From: JAKQHY01 sp034429475
Lineage (GTDB): Bacteria; Chloroflexota; Anaerolineae; B4-G1; SLSP01
Length of the DNA: 56,646 nucleotides
Direction of reading: 5' to 3'
Assembly: GCA_034429475.1 (NCBI GenBank)
Contig: DAOUGD010000162.1
Coordinates: 1-56,646, forward strand
The notes below the pieces were generated by a model. The model had not been told where the DNA came from and did not search any database. It saw nothing but the letters and a program-made list of their open reading frames with translations. Shown here piece by piece: positions 9,705 to 17,440 of this stretch (the first letter of the stretch is position 1; each line of letters begins with the position of its first letter). The translations under genes were made by a program, and so were the position numbers.

Positions 9705-9780
9705 TTTTCACGCAAAGGCGCAAAGCCGCAAAGATAGCGTCCTTTTTCTTGGCGACTTTGCGTCTTTGCGTGAAACGTTA
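9705..9780. repeat. Phrase repeat with dyad (CGCAAAG family)
   Basis: Three units of cgcaaag in one arm (about 8-base period) face ctttgcgtctttgcgtgaaa in the other, separated by about 20 bases. The element sits between the PrsW and YifB genes. It could act as a stem-loop in the RNA. The same phrase occurs in frame within the giant membrane protein at 53617-53648. Confidence 0.8.
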
Positions 9781-9802
9781 ACTCTAGTGTAAAGGATTGA
9801 TT

Positions 9803-11335
9803 ATGCTGGCGAAAATTAACAGTGCGGCGGTTGTGGGTTTAGAGGCCATGCCGGTTCAGGTGGAAGTGGACGTGCGTCGCGCCGGGCAAGGCGGCATCAT
9901 GACGCTGGTGGGCCTGCCGGACACGGCTGTGCGCGAAAGTTGCGAGCGCGTGCGCGCCGCCATCCGCAACAGCGGCCTGAATTTTCCCGGCGAGACGCGC
10001 ATCACCATCAACCTGGCCCCCGCCGACCTGCGCAAGGAAGGCCCGGCCTACGACCTGCCCATCGCCATCGGCATCCTCACCGCGACGGGGCAACTGGCGC
10101 CCGACGCGCTCGACGGCGCGCTGGTGATGGGCGAGCTGTCGCTCGACGGCGCGGTGCGCCACATGCGCGGCGTGCTGCCCATTGCAGATATGGCCCGCCG
10201 CAGCGAGACGCCCACGCTCTACGTCCCCGCCGGCGATGCGCCCGAAGCCGCGCTCATCCCCGATACGCAAGTCTACCCCGTCGCCACCCTCGCGGAACTG
10301 GTAGCGCACCTGCGGGGATTTGCCGCGCTCGCGCCCTACGCCGCCGAAACGCGTTTCGGCAACCAGCCCCTGCCGCCGGTCGTGGACTTTGCCGAAATCA
10401 AGGGGCAGGAACACGCCAAGCGCGCGTTGGAGGTGGCGGCGGCCGGCTCGCATAATTTGCTGACGGTGGGGCCGCCCGGCGCCGGCAAAACGTTGATGGC
10501 GCGGGCCGTCCCCGGCATCCTGCCGTACCTCTCGCTGGAGGAGGCCCTGGAAGTCACCCGCATCTACAGCGTCGCCGACCAAATCCCGGCCGGCGCGCCC
10601 TTGATTCAACTGCGCCCCTTCCGCGCGCCGCATCACACCATCAGTCACGCGGGGCTGGTGGGCGGCGGACATTGGCCGCGCCCCGGTGAAATCAGCCTGG
10701 CGCATCGCGGCGTGCTGTTCCTCGACGAGTTGCCGGAATTTGACCGCCGCGTGCTGGAAGTGCTGCGCCAGCCGATGGAGGACAAAGTCGTCACCATCAG
10801 CCGGGCGCAGGGCAGTCTGACCTTCCCGGCCAGCTTCATGCTGCTGGCCTCGATGAATCCTTGCCCGTGCGGATACTATGGCGACCCAGAACGGCCTTGC
10901 ACCTGCGCCACTGGCATGATTCAACGGTATCGCCAGCGCATCTCCGGGCCGCTGCTCGACCGCATTGACCTGCACATCGAGACGCCGCGCGTGGCCTACG
11001 ACAAGCTCACGCAGGCCACCCAAGCTGAATCCTCAGCCTCCATCCGCGCGCGGGTGGAAGCCGCCCGTGAGCGGCAGCGGGTGCGGCTGGCAGGATCGCA
11101 TATGGTCTGCAACGCCGACATGGGGCCTGGGGAAATCCGGCAATTCTGCGCGCTGCGCGACGAGGGCCAGGCGTTGCTGCGTGCGGCGATGCGGCAGATG
11201 CACTTGAGCGCGCGCGCCTACCACCGCGTCCTCAAAGTGTCACGGACGATTGCGGATTTAGAGGGGACGGAGACGATTCAGACGCATCATCTGGCGGAGG
11301 CGTTGCAATATCGGGCGCGGGTGTTGGATATGTGA
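9803..11335 (+). CDS. YifB/ComM family Mg-chelatase-like AAA+ ATPase
   Basis: A 510-residue protein of the YifB/ComM family. ComM is a hexameric helicase that promotes branch migration during natural transformation in Vibrio. The protein has an N-terminal S5-like ChlI domain (about 20-140), the Mg-chelatase AAA+ module with Walker A GPPGAGKTLMAR near 220 and Walker B VLFLDELPEF, the four-cysteine insert with CPCGYYGD, and the C-terminal lid domain (LSARAYHRVLKVSRTIADLE). I take the ATG at 9803, which follows AAAGGA by 6 bases, over an in-frame TTG two codons upstream. Its 3' end overlaps the convergent M20 gene by 104 bases. Confidence 0.92.
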   Translation: MLAKINSAAVVGLEAMPVQVEVDVRRAGQGGIMTLVGLPDTAVRESCERVRAAIRNSGLNFPGETRITINLAPADLRKEGPAYDLPIAIGILTATGQLAPDALDGALVMGELSLDGAVRHMRGVLPIADMARRSETPTLYVPAGDAPEAALIPDTQVYPVATLAELVAHLRGFAALAPYAAETRFGNQPLPPVVDFAEIKGQEHAKRALEVAAAGSHNLLTVGPPGAGKTLMARAVPGILPYLSLEEALEVTRIYSVADQIPAGAPLIQLRPFRAPHHTISHAGLVGGGHWPRPGEISLAHRGVLFLDELPEFDRRVLEVLRQPMEDKVVTISRAQGSLTFPASFMLLASMNPCPCGYYGDPERPCTCATGMIQRYRQRISGPLLDRIDLHIETPRVAYDKLTQATQAESSASIRARVEAARERQRVRLAGSHMVCNADMGPGEIRQFCALRDEGQALLRAAMRQMHLSARAYHRVLKVSRTIADLEGTETIQTHHLAEALQYRARVLDM

Positions 11336-12539
11336 TACTCTCGCTCCAGCGCGCCAGCAGGGTGGCTGCTAGGCGCGTCCCTATCACCAGCGCCTCCTCG
11401 TCCATATCAAAGTCAGGGCGGTGTAACACCCCCGGAATCCCCTGCTCCGGGTTGGCGATCCCCAGCCAGATGAACACGCCCGGTATGCGCTCCTGATACA
11501 ACGCAAAGTCCTCGTGCGCGAAGGGATAGGGTGCGCGAAACGTCAGCACGTGGCTTTCCTCCACCACTTCAGCCAACCAGGGTTGGATGCGGCGCACCAG
11601 GTCGGCGTCATTGCGGGTGGGTGGGTTGTAGAAGGTGTACGCCAGGTCATACGTCCCGCCGACCTCGTCCGTCACGGCGGTCAGGGTGGCGCGGATGGCG
11701 TCCTGGACGGCGGAACGCAGGGCCGGGTCGGGGATGCTCACCAGCCCCAGCAGGTGGTGGTGCAGGGGATTGGCAGGCAGCGGCCAGCAGCTCAGGAACA
11801 CGGTCTGCCGAAGGGCGTCGTCCGTCTGCATTGCGTCCACCAACGCCGCAAATCCGGCGGCGTCCTCCGGCTCACGGGCCACACTGAGCGCCTCTAATGC
11901 CTCCGCCGTGCGGGCGATCAGGCCTGCCAGGTCGCCTGCCGGGCTGTAGAAACGCACGCGGAATTCGTCCATCCCGGCCAGGGCCAGGTCCTCCGCCACC
12001 CCCACGACGCCCACCGGCAAAGTGAAGACGTGCAGCGCGAAGATCGCTCCCGACGTGGGATCGTCCAGCACGCCATCGGCCAGCATCGCCTGCGCCCCGT
12101 CCAACGATTCCTCGGCCGGCTGGAAGATGAACTTCACCGTCCCACACAAGTCAGCGCGCAGCCCAGCCAGCACTTCCGCCGCGCCCAGGGCGATGGTCAT
12201 GTGGGCGTCGTGGCCGCAGGCGTGCTTGACCCCCAGGGCCAGCGAGCGATAGGGCGTCTCCAGCGCGTCCGGGATGGGCAGCGCGTCCATATCGGCCCGG
12301 TAGGCCACCACCGGCCCCGGCTTCCCGCCTTCCAGCAGCCCGACGACGCCATAGCCGCCGATACCCTCCGTGACGCGCAGTCCCAAGTCCCGCAGGTGCG
12401 CGGCGACGGTCTGCGCCGTCTGCGCCTCCTCGCCGGAAAGCTCCGGCATCATGGCGAAGGCGCGGCGCACCGCGCTCAACCGTGCGCGCAGCGCTTCGGA
12501 TTGCGTAGCGATAGCCGCCAAAGTCAGTGACGCGGACAT
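11232..12539 (-). CDS. M20 family amidohydrolase / peptidase
   Basis: A 435-residue zinc amidohydrolase of the M20D type (IAA-amino acid hydrolase, hippurate hydrolase, N-acyl-amino acid deacylase relatives). Metal-ligand motifs are HACGHDAHM (106-114), the EE pair in FQPAEESLDGA, and the late histidine region near HEDFAL. RADMDALP (81-88) is also typical. The ATG at 12539 lies 8 bases from AAGGAG and is preferred over a GTG two codons upstream. The last 40 or so residues are a Pro/Ser/Thr-rich tail, and this is the part that runs antisense through the end of yifB. The exact substrate is unknown. Confidence 0.87.
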   Translation of the reverse strand: MSASLTLAAIATQSEALRARLSAVRRAFAMMPELSGEEAQTAQTVAAHLRDLGLRVTEGIGGYGVVGLLEGGKPGPVVAYRADMDALPIPDALETPYRSLALGVKHACGHDAHMTIALGAAEVLAGLRADLCGTVKFIFQPAEESLDGAQAMLADGVLDDPTSGAIFALHVFTLPVGVVGVAEDLALAGMDEFRVRFYSPAGDLAGLIARTAEALEALSVAREPEDAAGFAALVDAMQTDDALRQTVFLSCWPLPANPLHHHLLGLVSIPDPALRSAVQDAIRATLTAVTDEVGGTYDLAYTFYNPPTRNDADLVRRIQPWLAEVVEESHVLTFRAPYPFAHEDFALYQERIPGVFIWLGIANPEQGIPGVLHRPDFDMDEEALVIGTRLAATLLARWSESITYPTPAPDIATPPPDDASESSPSPLNPQSSVTL

Positions 12540-12578
12540 AGACACAACTCCTTTGGGGTGTGAGTGGACAATTCGCGC

Positions 12579-12607
12579 ATTATAGAAGGGTTATGCGGCG
12601 GCGTCAA
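12579..12607 (-). promoter_or_regulatory. Sigma70-type promoter for the M20 gene
   Basis: On the minus strand TTGACG (12607-12602) and a perfect TATAAT (12584-12579) are separated by exactly 17 bases. The predicted transcription start falls about 30 bases before the M20 start codon. It is the best-formed promoter in the window. Confidence 0.7.
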
Positions 12608-12610
12608 TCA

Positions 12611-12646
12611 AAAAGGCCGGGGTTCTTTAAAGAAGCCCGGCCTTTT
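12611..12646. terminator. Bidirectional-looking rho-independent terminator
   Basis: An 11-base stem, AAAAGGCCGGG (12611-12621) with CCCGGCCTTTT (12636-12646), encloses a 14-base loop. It lies 14 bases beyond the stop of the minus-strand STAS gene and just upstream of the M20 promoter, so it insulates the two units. Confidence 0.85.
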
Positions 12647-12659
12647 GGGTTGAAAGAAA

Positions 12660-13049
12660 TCAAGCCGCGTGAGGGAGCAGTTTCAGGTTTTGTTCAAGCT
12701 GCCGAATCGCTGTATCCAGATCCTCGACCATCTCAAACAGCGTGTCGTAGTGGGTGGCTTCGTAGTAGACGCGCACGTAGTTGCCAATCGGGCAGACAAG
12801 GGTCACACTGCCGCCGACCTCGTAGGTACATTTGAGCAGGTGCAGCAAAGGATAGTCGCCATCAATGCCGTCGCGGACGTTGGACAGATCAACGATGAAG
12901 TGTTGGATGCCATCATCCACCAGTTGATTGAATTCCTGCATCAACAGGGGCGCGTTCAGGCTGTCCATCCGTTCCTTCAACGTAACGATGGCAATATTTT
13001 GGAGCTTTTCGACCCTGGCAACATTAAAATCCAAGTCCATCTCATTCAT
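12660..13049 (-). CDS. STAS domain protein (anti-sigma factor antagonist-like)
   Basis: A 129-residue STAS-domain protein, the fold of SpoIIAA/RsbV anti-anti-sigma factors. The usual phosphorylation site follows a strand like LDLSxVxxIDSSG. Here it reads VDLSNVRDGIDGDYP, so the phosphorylatable serine is missing and acidic or glycine residues take its place. It may act as a constitutive antagonist or in another STAS role. The ATG at 13049 has GAGGAA 5 bases upstream; the frame is open further to 13145 but that part is not STAS-like. It follows the receiver gene by 92 bases on the same strand, suggesting one signalling unit. Confidence 0.75.
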   Translation of the reverse strand: MNEMDLDFNVARVEKLQNIAIVTLKERMDSLNAPLLMQEFNQLVDDGIQHFIVDLSNVRDGIDGDYPLLHLLKCTYEVGGSVTLVCPIGNYVRVYYEATHYDTLFEMVEDLDTAIRQLEQNLKLLPHAA

Positions 13050-13141
13050 GGCTATTCCTCGTGAGCCAATGGTAAACAAAGTAAATCCATCAGGAGAACA
13101 GGGCCGTTGCAGGCCGGGGCAGACAGGATGATCCAGCAAAC

Positions 13142-13513
13142 TCAAGGGTGCGCCAACAGCTTCTGTACCGATTTCTGCAATTCGGCCACCGTGAAGGGCG
13201 GCGACAGGAAAAGATTGGCGCCAGCATCCAGAACTTTGCGCCGCAGTTTGCTCTCGGCCTCGACGGAATAGATGAGCAAGGGCAACGCCCGATACTGTTC
13301 TTGGGTGCGCAAGCGTTTGATCAAGGCCACACTGTCCATCTCTGGCAGATTGCCATCAGCAATGATCAGACCAACGCCTCGCACATGCGAGAGCATTGTC
13401 AGCGCATCGGGCACCGTCATTGCCGTGATGACCTCGATATCACCTGTCTGAAGTATATCGTGTAAGGCCGGACGCATCACCGGATTGTTCTCAATCAACA
13501 ATATCTTTGTCAT
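13142..13513 (-). CDS. Single-domain response regulator (receiver)
   Basis: A stand-alone receiver domain of 123 residues with no output domain. The phospho-acceptor is Asp53 (IIADGNLPEMD) and one acidic residue of the usual pair is Glu8. The conserved lysine normally found as KP near the end is not present: the segment reads LFLSPPFT. This is expected to alter phosphorylation-dependent switching. There is no adjacent histidine kinase. It is followed by the STAS gene, and the two may be cotranscribed. A GGGGGA ribosome-binding site lies just before the ATG. Confidence 0.82.
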   Translation of the reverse strand: MTKILLIENNPVMRPALHDILQTGDIEVITAMTVPDALTMLSHVRGVGLIIADGNLPEMDSVALIKRLRTQEQYRALPLLIYSVEAESKLRRKVLDAGANLFLSPPFTVAELQKSVQKLLAHP

Positions 13514-13731
13514 CGTTCCCCCAATTTCTGCTCACTGCTTTCCAACTTCCTCCCTGAGTGCTATTTCAATGCTAACATAAGATGATCCAGATGCTGTTAA
13601 CATCCGGTTGCAGCTTGGTTAACCATGACTTTTCCCTTGTTTCTCTCTTTCACTGAAAATCAAGGCGCGATTTACCTAACATTTTTTTGCCATCTCAATA
13701 CCAGGGCAATGAGAAAGTGGAAATGGGGAGG

Positions 13732-13759
13732 TTGACGCTTCTCAAACATTAGGTAGAAT
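13732..13759 (+). promoter_or_regulatory. Promoter of the XPB operon, probably giving a leaderless mRNA
   Basis: TTGACG (13732-13737) and TAGAAT (13754-13759) have 16 bases between them. The helicase ATG at 13769 lies only 9 bases past the -10 hexamer, and no ribosome-binding site is visible, so transcription would start within a few bases of the start codon. Confidence 0.6.
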
Positions 13760-13768
13760 GGTTTGGAT

Positions 13769-15511
13769 ATGAACTTTCAGCCTGATGCACCCTTGATTGT
13801 CCAGGGAGACCGCACCATTTTGGTGGAGGTCAGCAATCCTCATTACGAAGAAGTGCGCGATCATCTGGCGCGTTTTGCCGAACTGGAAAAAAGCCCGGAG
13901 TACATCCACACCTATCGCATTTCCGCGCTGTCGCTGTGGAACGCCGCTTCGGCGGGCATGACGGCGGACGAAATCCTCGACGGGCTGCGGCGCTACGCCA
14001 AGTATCCGCTGCCCGACAACGTCGTGACAGAAGTGAAGGAGGCCATCGCCCGCTACGGGCGCGTGCGCCTGACCCGCGATCCGCAAGACCCCACGCGGCT
14101 GCGGCTCACCTCCGATGACAGTCTGCTGTTGCTGGAGCTGGCCCGCAACCGGCACGTCAAGACCTACATCCTGAACCAACTGGGGCCGCACACCCTGCAA
14201 GTCCCAGCCTCCCGGCGCGGGCATCTCAAGCAGGCGTTGGTCAAGGCCGGCTATCCGGCGGAAGACCTGGTCGGCTACGTCGAAGGGACGGCGTTGGCGT
14301 TTGCGCTGCGCGAGACAATGCTCAGCGGCGGGCCGTTCGCCATCCGCCATTACCAGAATGACGCGAGCGAGGTCTTCTGGGCCGACGGGGCGGCGGGCGG
14401 CGGGGCCGGCGTTATCGTGCTGCCCTGCGGCGCGGGCAAAACCATCGTCGGCATGGTGGCGATGGCGAAGGTACAGGCCAACACGTTGATTCTCACCCCC
14501 AGCACGGTGGCCGCCCGCCAGTGGCGCGAGGAACTGCTGGACAAGACGACGGTTTCGCCCGATCTCATCGGGGAATATACGGGTGAGACGAAGGACATCC
14601 GGCCCATCACCGTGGCGACTTACCAAATTCTCACCTACCGCAAACGGGGCGCTAAGGGGAAGAATCTGCCGCTGGCCGAGGAATTCCCGCACTTCGGGTT
14701 GTTCGACGCCGGCGACTGGGGGCTGATTATCTACGACGAGGTTCACCTGCTGCCGGCGCCCATCTTCCGCATCACTGCCGAGTTGCAGGCGCGCCGCCGC
14801 CTGGGTCTGACCGCCACCCTGGTGCGCGAGGACGGCCTGGAAGAGGACGTGTTCTCGCTCATCGGGCCGAAGAAATACGACGTGCCCTGGCACGATTTGG
14901 AACGGCAGGGCTGGATTGCGCCGGCCATCTGCTACGAAATCCGGGTGGAGATGCCGGAGGCCGAGCGGCTGGAGTACATTATGGCCGAGCAGCGCCAGAA
15001 GTATCACCTCGCGGCCAACAATTCCGTCAAGCTCGACATTCTGGACCGGCTGCTCAAGTATCATCAAGGCGAGCACATCTTGATCATCGGGATGTATCTC
15101 GACCAGCTTGAGGTGATTGCCAAACGTTACGATTACCCCATCATCACCGGCAAGACGACCATCACCGAACGAGAGAAGCTCTACGACCAGTTCCGCCGGG
15201 GGGAAATCACCACCCTGGTGGTGTCCAAAGTCGCTAACTTCTCCATTGACCTGCCGGACGCCAGCGTCGCCATTCAGATTTCCGGCACGTTCGGCTCGCG
15301 TCAGGAAGAGGCGCAGCGGCTCGGTCGCATCCTGCGACCCAAGTCCGATGGCCGCCAGGCCTACTTCTACACCATCGTCAGCAAAGAAACGGTGGATCAG
15401 GACTACAGCGCCAACCGCCAGCGGTTCTTGACCGAGCAAGGGTATCGTTATTTGATTCTCTACGACGAGGAAATTCCCGGGGCGCTGCCACACACACAAC
15501 ACCCTGCTTAA
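13769..15511 (+). CDS. XPB/Rad25-type DNA helicase (SF2)
   Basis: A 580-residue bacterial homologue of the eukaryal/archaeal XPB helicase (the Ercc3 type in mycobacteria), a 3'-5' translocase linked to nucleotide excision repair. Motifs are Walker A CGAGKTIVG (221-225 GAGKT), DEVH box (323-326), the ATPase motif LTATLVREDG containing the XPB-specific RED triad (353-355), and motif VI region LGRILRP near 510. The N-terminal 190 residues resemble the XPB N-terminal domain. The ATG at 13769 is chosen; an in-frame TTG two codons upstream overlaps the predicted transcription start. It is the first gene of a three-gene operon with two helicase-associated proteins. Confidence 0.92.
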   Translation: MNFQPDAPLIVQGDRTILVEVSNPHYEEVRDHLARFAELEKSPEYIHTYRISALSLWNAASAGMTADEILDGLRRYAKYPLPDNVVTEVKEAIARYGRVRLTRDPQDPTRLRLTSDDSLLLLELARNRHVKTYILNQLGPHTLQVPASRRGHLKQALVKAGYPAEDLVGYVEGTALAFALRETMLSGGPFAIRHYQNDASEVFWADGAAGGGAGVIVLPCGAGKTIVGMVAMAKVQANTLILTPSTVAARQWREELLDKTTVSPDLIGEYTGETKDIRPITVATYQILTYRKRGAKGKNLPLAEEFPHFGLFDAGDWGLIIYDEVHLLPAPIFRITAELQARRRLGLTATLVREDGLEEDVFSLIGPKKYDVPWHDLERQGWIAPAICYEIRVEMPEAERLEYIMAEQRQKYHLAANNSVKLDILDRLLKYHQGEHILIIGMYLDQLEVIAKRYDYPIITGKTTITEREKLYDQFRRGEITTLVVSKVANFSIDLPDASVAIQISGTFGSRQEEAQRLGRILRPKSDGRQAYFYTIVSKETVDQDYSANRQRFLTEQGYRYLILYDEEIPGALPHTQHPA

Positions 15512-15531
15512 AAGCAACCAACGGATGGCTT

Positions 15532-17436
15532 ATGGCTATTTCTAATCCCCCAACCGGCCTGACGCCGGAACTGCGTTATCACTGGGCGGAGCCGCCCGCG
15601 TCCAAACCGCTGGACATCGGCCCCGATTGGATCCATCCCGCCCTTCTCGCCAGCGAAGAGCTGGCGGCGAATCTGGCCGGATATGAGTGGAAGACGCCGT
15701 TCCTCCGCGACCAGATTGCCGGCCTGGGGGTAACGCCGCAGGGACGCACGCGCGCACAGTTGGTGCAGCAGTTTGCGGAAGCGTTTTTAGACCCCACCAG
15801 AGTACAGCGCAGTTACCACAGTCTGAACGAAGAGGAACAACAGTTCTACGTTTACCTGCTGCTCTACACGTATCTGGAGAATCTGCAAACCACGCCGACG
15901 CCGTTAAACCAACTGAGCCATTTTTCTCAGTCGCGCCCCATCATGACCCGCGCCATTCATAAAGCGGGATTGGGCATGCGGGATGCAGATGACACCTTTT
16001 TTATTCCCCATGAACTCTTGCCCCTGCTGCCGCCGCTGTCCCTGCCGTTGCCGGAAATCCCCGAACCGGCGCAGTTTGTCAAAGCCGCCGATCCCTACCT
16101 GCTCGTCTCGCAGATCCAACAGTGGATGGGGCTGCTGCAAAGTCATACCGGCTTACTGCGCCCGCGCCTGCGCTGGAAAATTCCCGAAGTTTCGTATTAC
16201 ACCCAAAACGTCCCGGCGTGGCCGCCGACACCCGACTATGCCCGACAAATTCTGACGCCCACCCCTTTCCAGGGTCTGATCGCCCTCTATCCACCGGAAT
16301 CCTACCCCGACGCAGCGACATTGGCGACCTGGCAAACAGCGTTGAGCCTCTCAACACCGATGATCGATCTGCTGTACCAGGTGCTGATCAACGCGCGGGT
16401 GATCATGCCGGGCAATCCGGTAAAACTGGATGAACAGGTGGCGCAACAATGGTTGATGGCATCGCCAGGCCGGCAAGTAACCCTCATCTATCAACTTTAC
16501 CGGAATGTGGGCATGTGGGGGGAGTGGTGGCCGGCGTGGCAAGCAGGGCGCGTGCAGGTCTACTGGAATTACATCAACACCTGGCAGATGGCCGGCGTGG
16601 AACGCACCCTGATGACGGCGCACACGATGCTGCGCTGGGCATGGCTCGATCTGTTGGCGCTGTTGCCTCACGCCGTCTGGCTGCCCCTGGACAAGGTGCT
16701 GGAATTCTTCTTGCAGTTGTTCCCAAAGCCGGAGGCGCATTATTACGCGCAGGGACTTACCTTTAAGCACACCGATGGCTGGGCGGGATTCTTGCGGCTC
16801 ACCCTGAACGCCATCCTCGGTGGTCTACTCCATCATCTGGGAATGGTGGATGTGGCGCCCGATCTGGCAAATCCGACCGCCTTCCGGTTGCATCACTTGC
16901 AAGATCTGCATTGGGGGCGGCTGGCAGAGTTCCCCTTTGCCGAGACGCAGCCGTTGACGGCCCAGTCCGTGAAATATGTACCCCAGGGCGACTATCTGGA
17001 AATCACACCCCCGGCTTCGGCGGAATTCCTCAACACCGTGCAGCGGTGGGCCAAGCCGGCCGGTCTTTCTCAAAACCGGCTACACTATCGGCCGGACGTA
17101 GCTCGCCTGCACACCGTCTTTGAGGCAGGCGAGACACCCGAAACCCTCGCCGCGCAGTGGCTCGCGCACGGCAACTTTCCGCCACCGGCCGAAATCGCGC
17201 ATTGGTGGCAGCATTGGTGGGAACGCTACGGCCACGTCCGCCTCTATCCGCACCAGGCGGCCCTGATGACGCGCGACGAGTTCACGCTTCAGGAATTGCA
17301 GGTGGCGCTGCCCTCTCTGCGCGAGGCCATCATGGGACTGGTGACGCCCCGCGCCGCCCTGCTGCCCGCGGAAAAAGTGGCGCTGGTGCTCAAAGACCTG
17401 GAACGGCAGGGGTATATGCCCAAGGAGGAAGACTAG
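15532..17436 (+). CDS. Helicase-associated protein, diverged partner 1 of XPB
   Basis: A 634-residue protein with no motif of known catalysis. It lies 20 bases after the XPB stop and 4 bases before the next gene, so the three are almost certainly cotranscribed. Its C-terminal 130 residues (VARLHTVFEAGETPETLAAQ, then HWWQHWWERYGHVRL) align by eye with residues about 460-560 of the next protein, including the GETPE turn and the W-x-x-x-Y-G-x-V/I-R strand. This suggests a diverged member of the Helicase_C_3-like family. The N-terminal 450 residues are helical with many tryptophans and prolines. A structural or loading role for XPB is inferred. Confidence 0.7.
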   Translation: MAISNPPTGLTPELRYHWAEPPASKPLDIGPDWIHPALLASEELAANLAGYEWKTPFLRDQIAGLGVTPQGRTRAQLVQQFAEAFLDPTRVQRSYHSLNEEEQQFYVYLLLYTYLENLQTTPTPLNQLSHFSQSRPIMTRAIHKAGLGMRDADDTFFIPHELLPLLPPLSLPLPEIPEPAQFVKAADPYLLVSQIQQWMGLLQSHTGLLRPRLRWKIPEVSYYTQNVPAWPPTPDYARQILTPTPFQGLIALYPPESYPDAATLATWQTALSLSTPMIDLLYQVLINARVIMPGNPVKLDEQVAQQWLMASPGRQVTLIYQLYRNVGMWGEWWPAWQAGRVQVYWNYINTWQMAGVERTLMTAHTMLRWAWLDLLALLPHAVWLPLDKVLEFFLQLFPKPEAHYYAQGLTFKHTDGWAGFLRLTLNAILGGLLHHLGMVDVAPDLANPTAFRLHHLQDLHWGRLAEFPFAETQPLTAQSVKYVPQGDYLEITPPASAEFLNTVQRWAKPAGLSQNRLHYRPDVARLHTVFEAGETPETLAAQWLAHGNFPPPAEIAHWWQHWWERYGHVRLYPHQAALMTRDEFTLQELQVALPSLREAIMGLVTPRAALLPAEKVALVLKDLERQGYMPKEED

Positions 17437-17440
17437 CCCC

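Noticed and set aside
13142..13145. STAS start at 13145, overlapping the receiver stop
   Set aside because: The first 32 residues of that reading are not STAS-like, and the ATG at 13049 has a good ribosome-binding site.
13742..15517. 591-codon open frame antisense to XPB
   Set aside because: It mirrors the helicase gene almost exactly. The helicase motifs on the plus strand are unambiguous; the antisense protein looks like low-complexity shadow.
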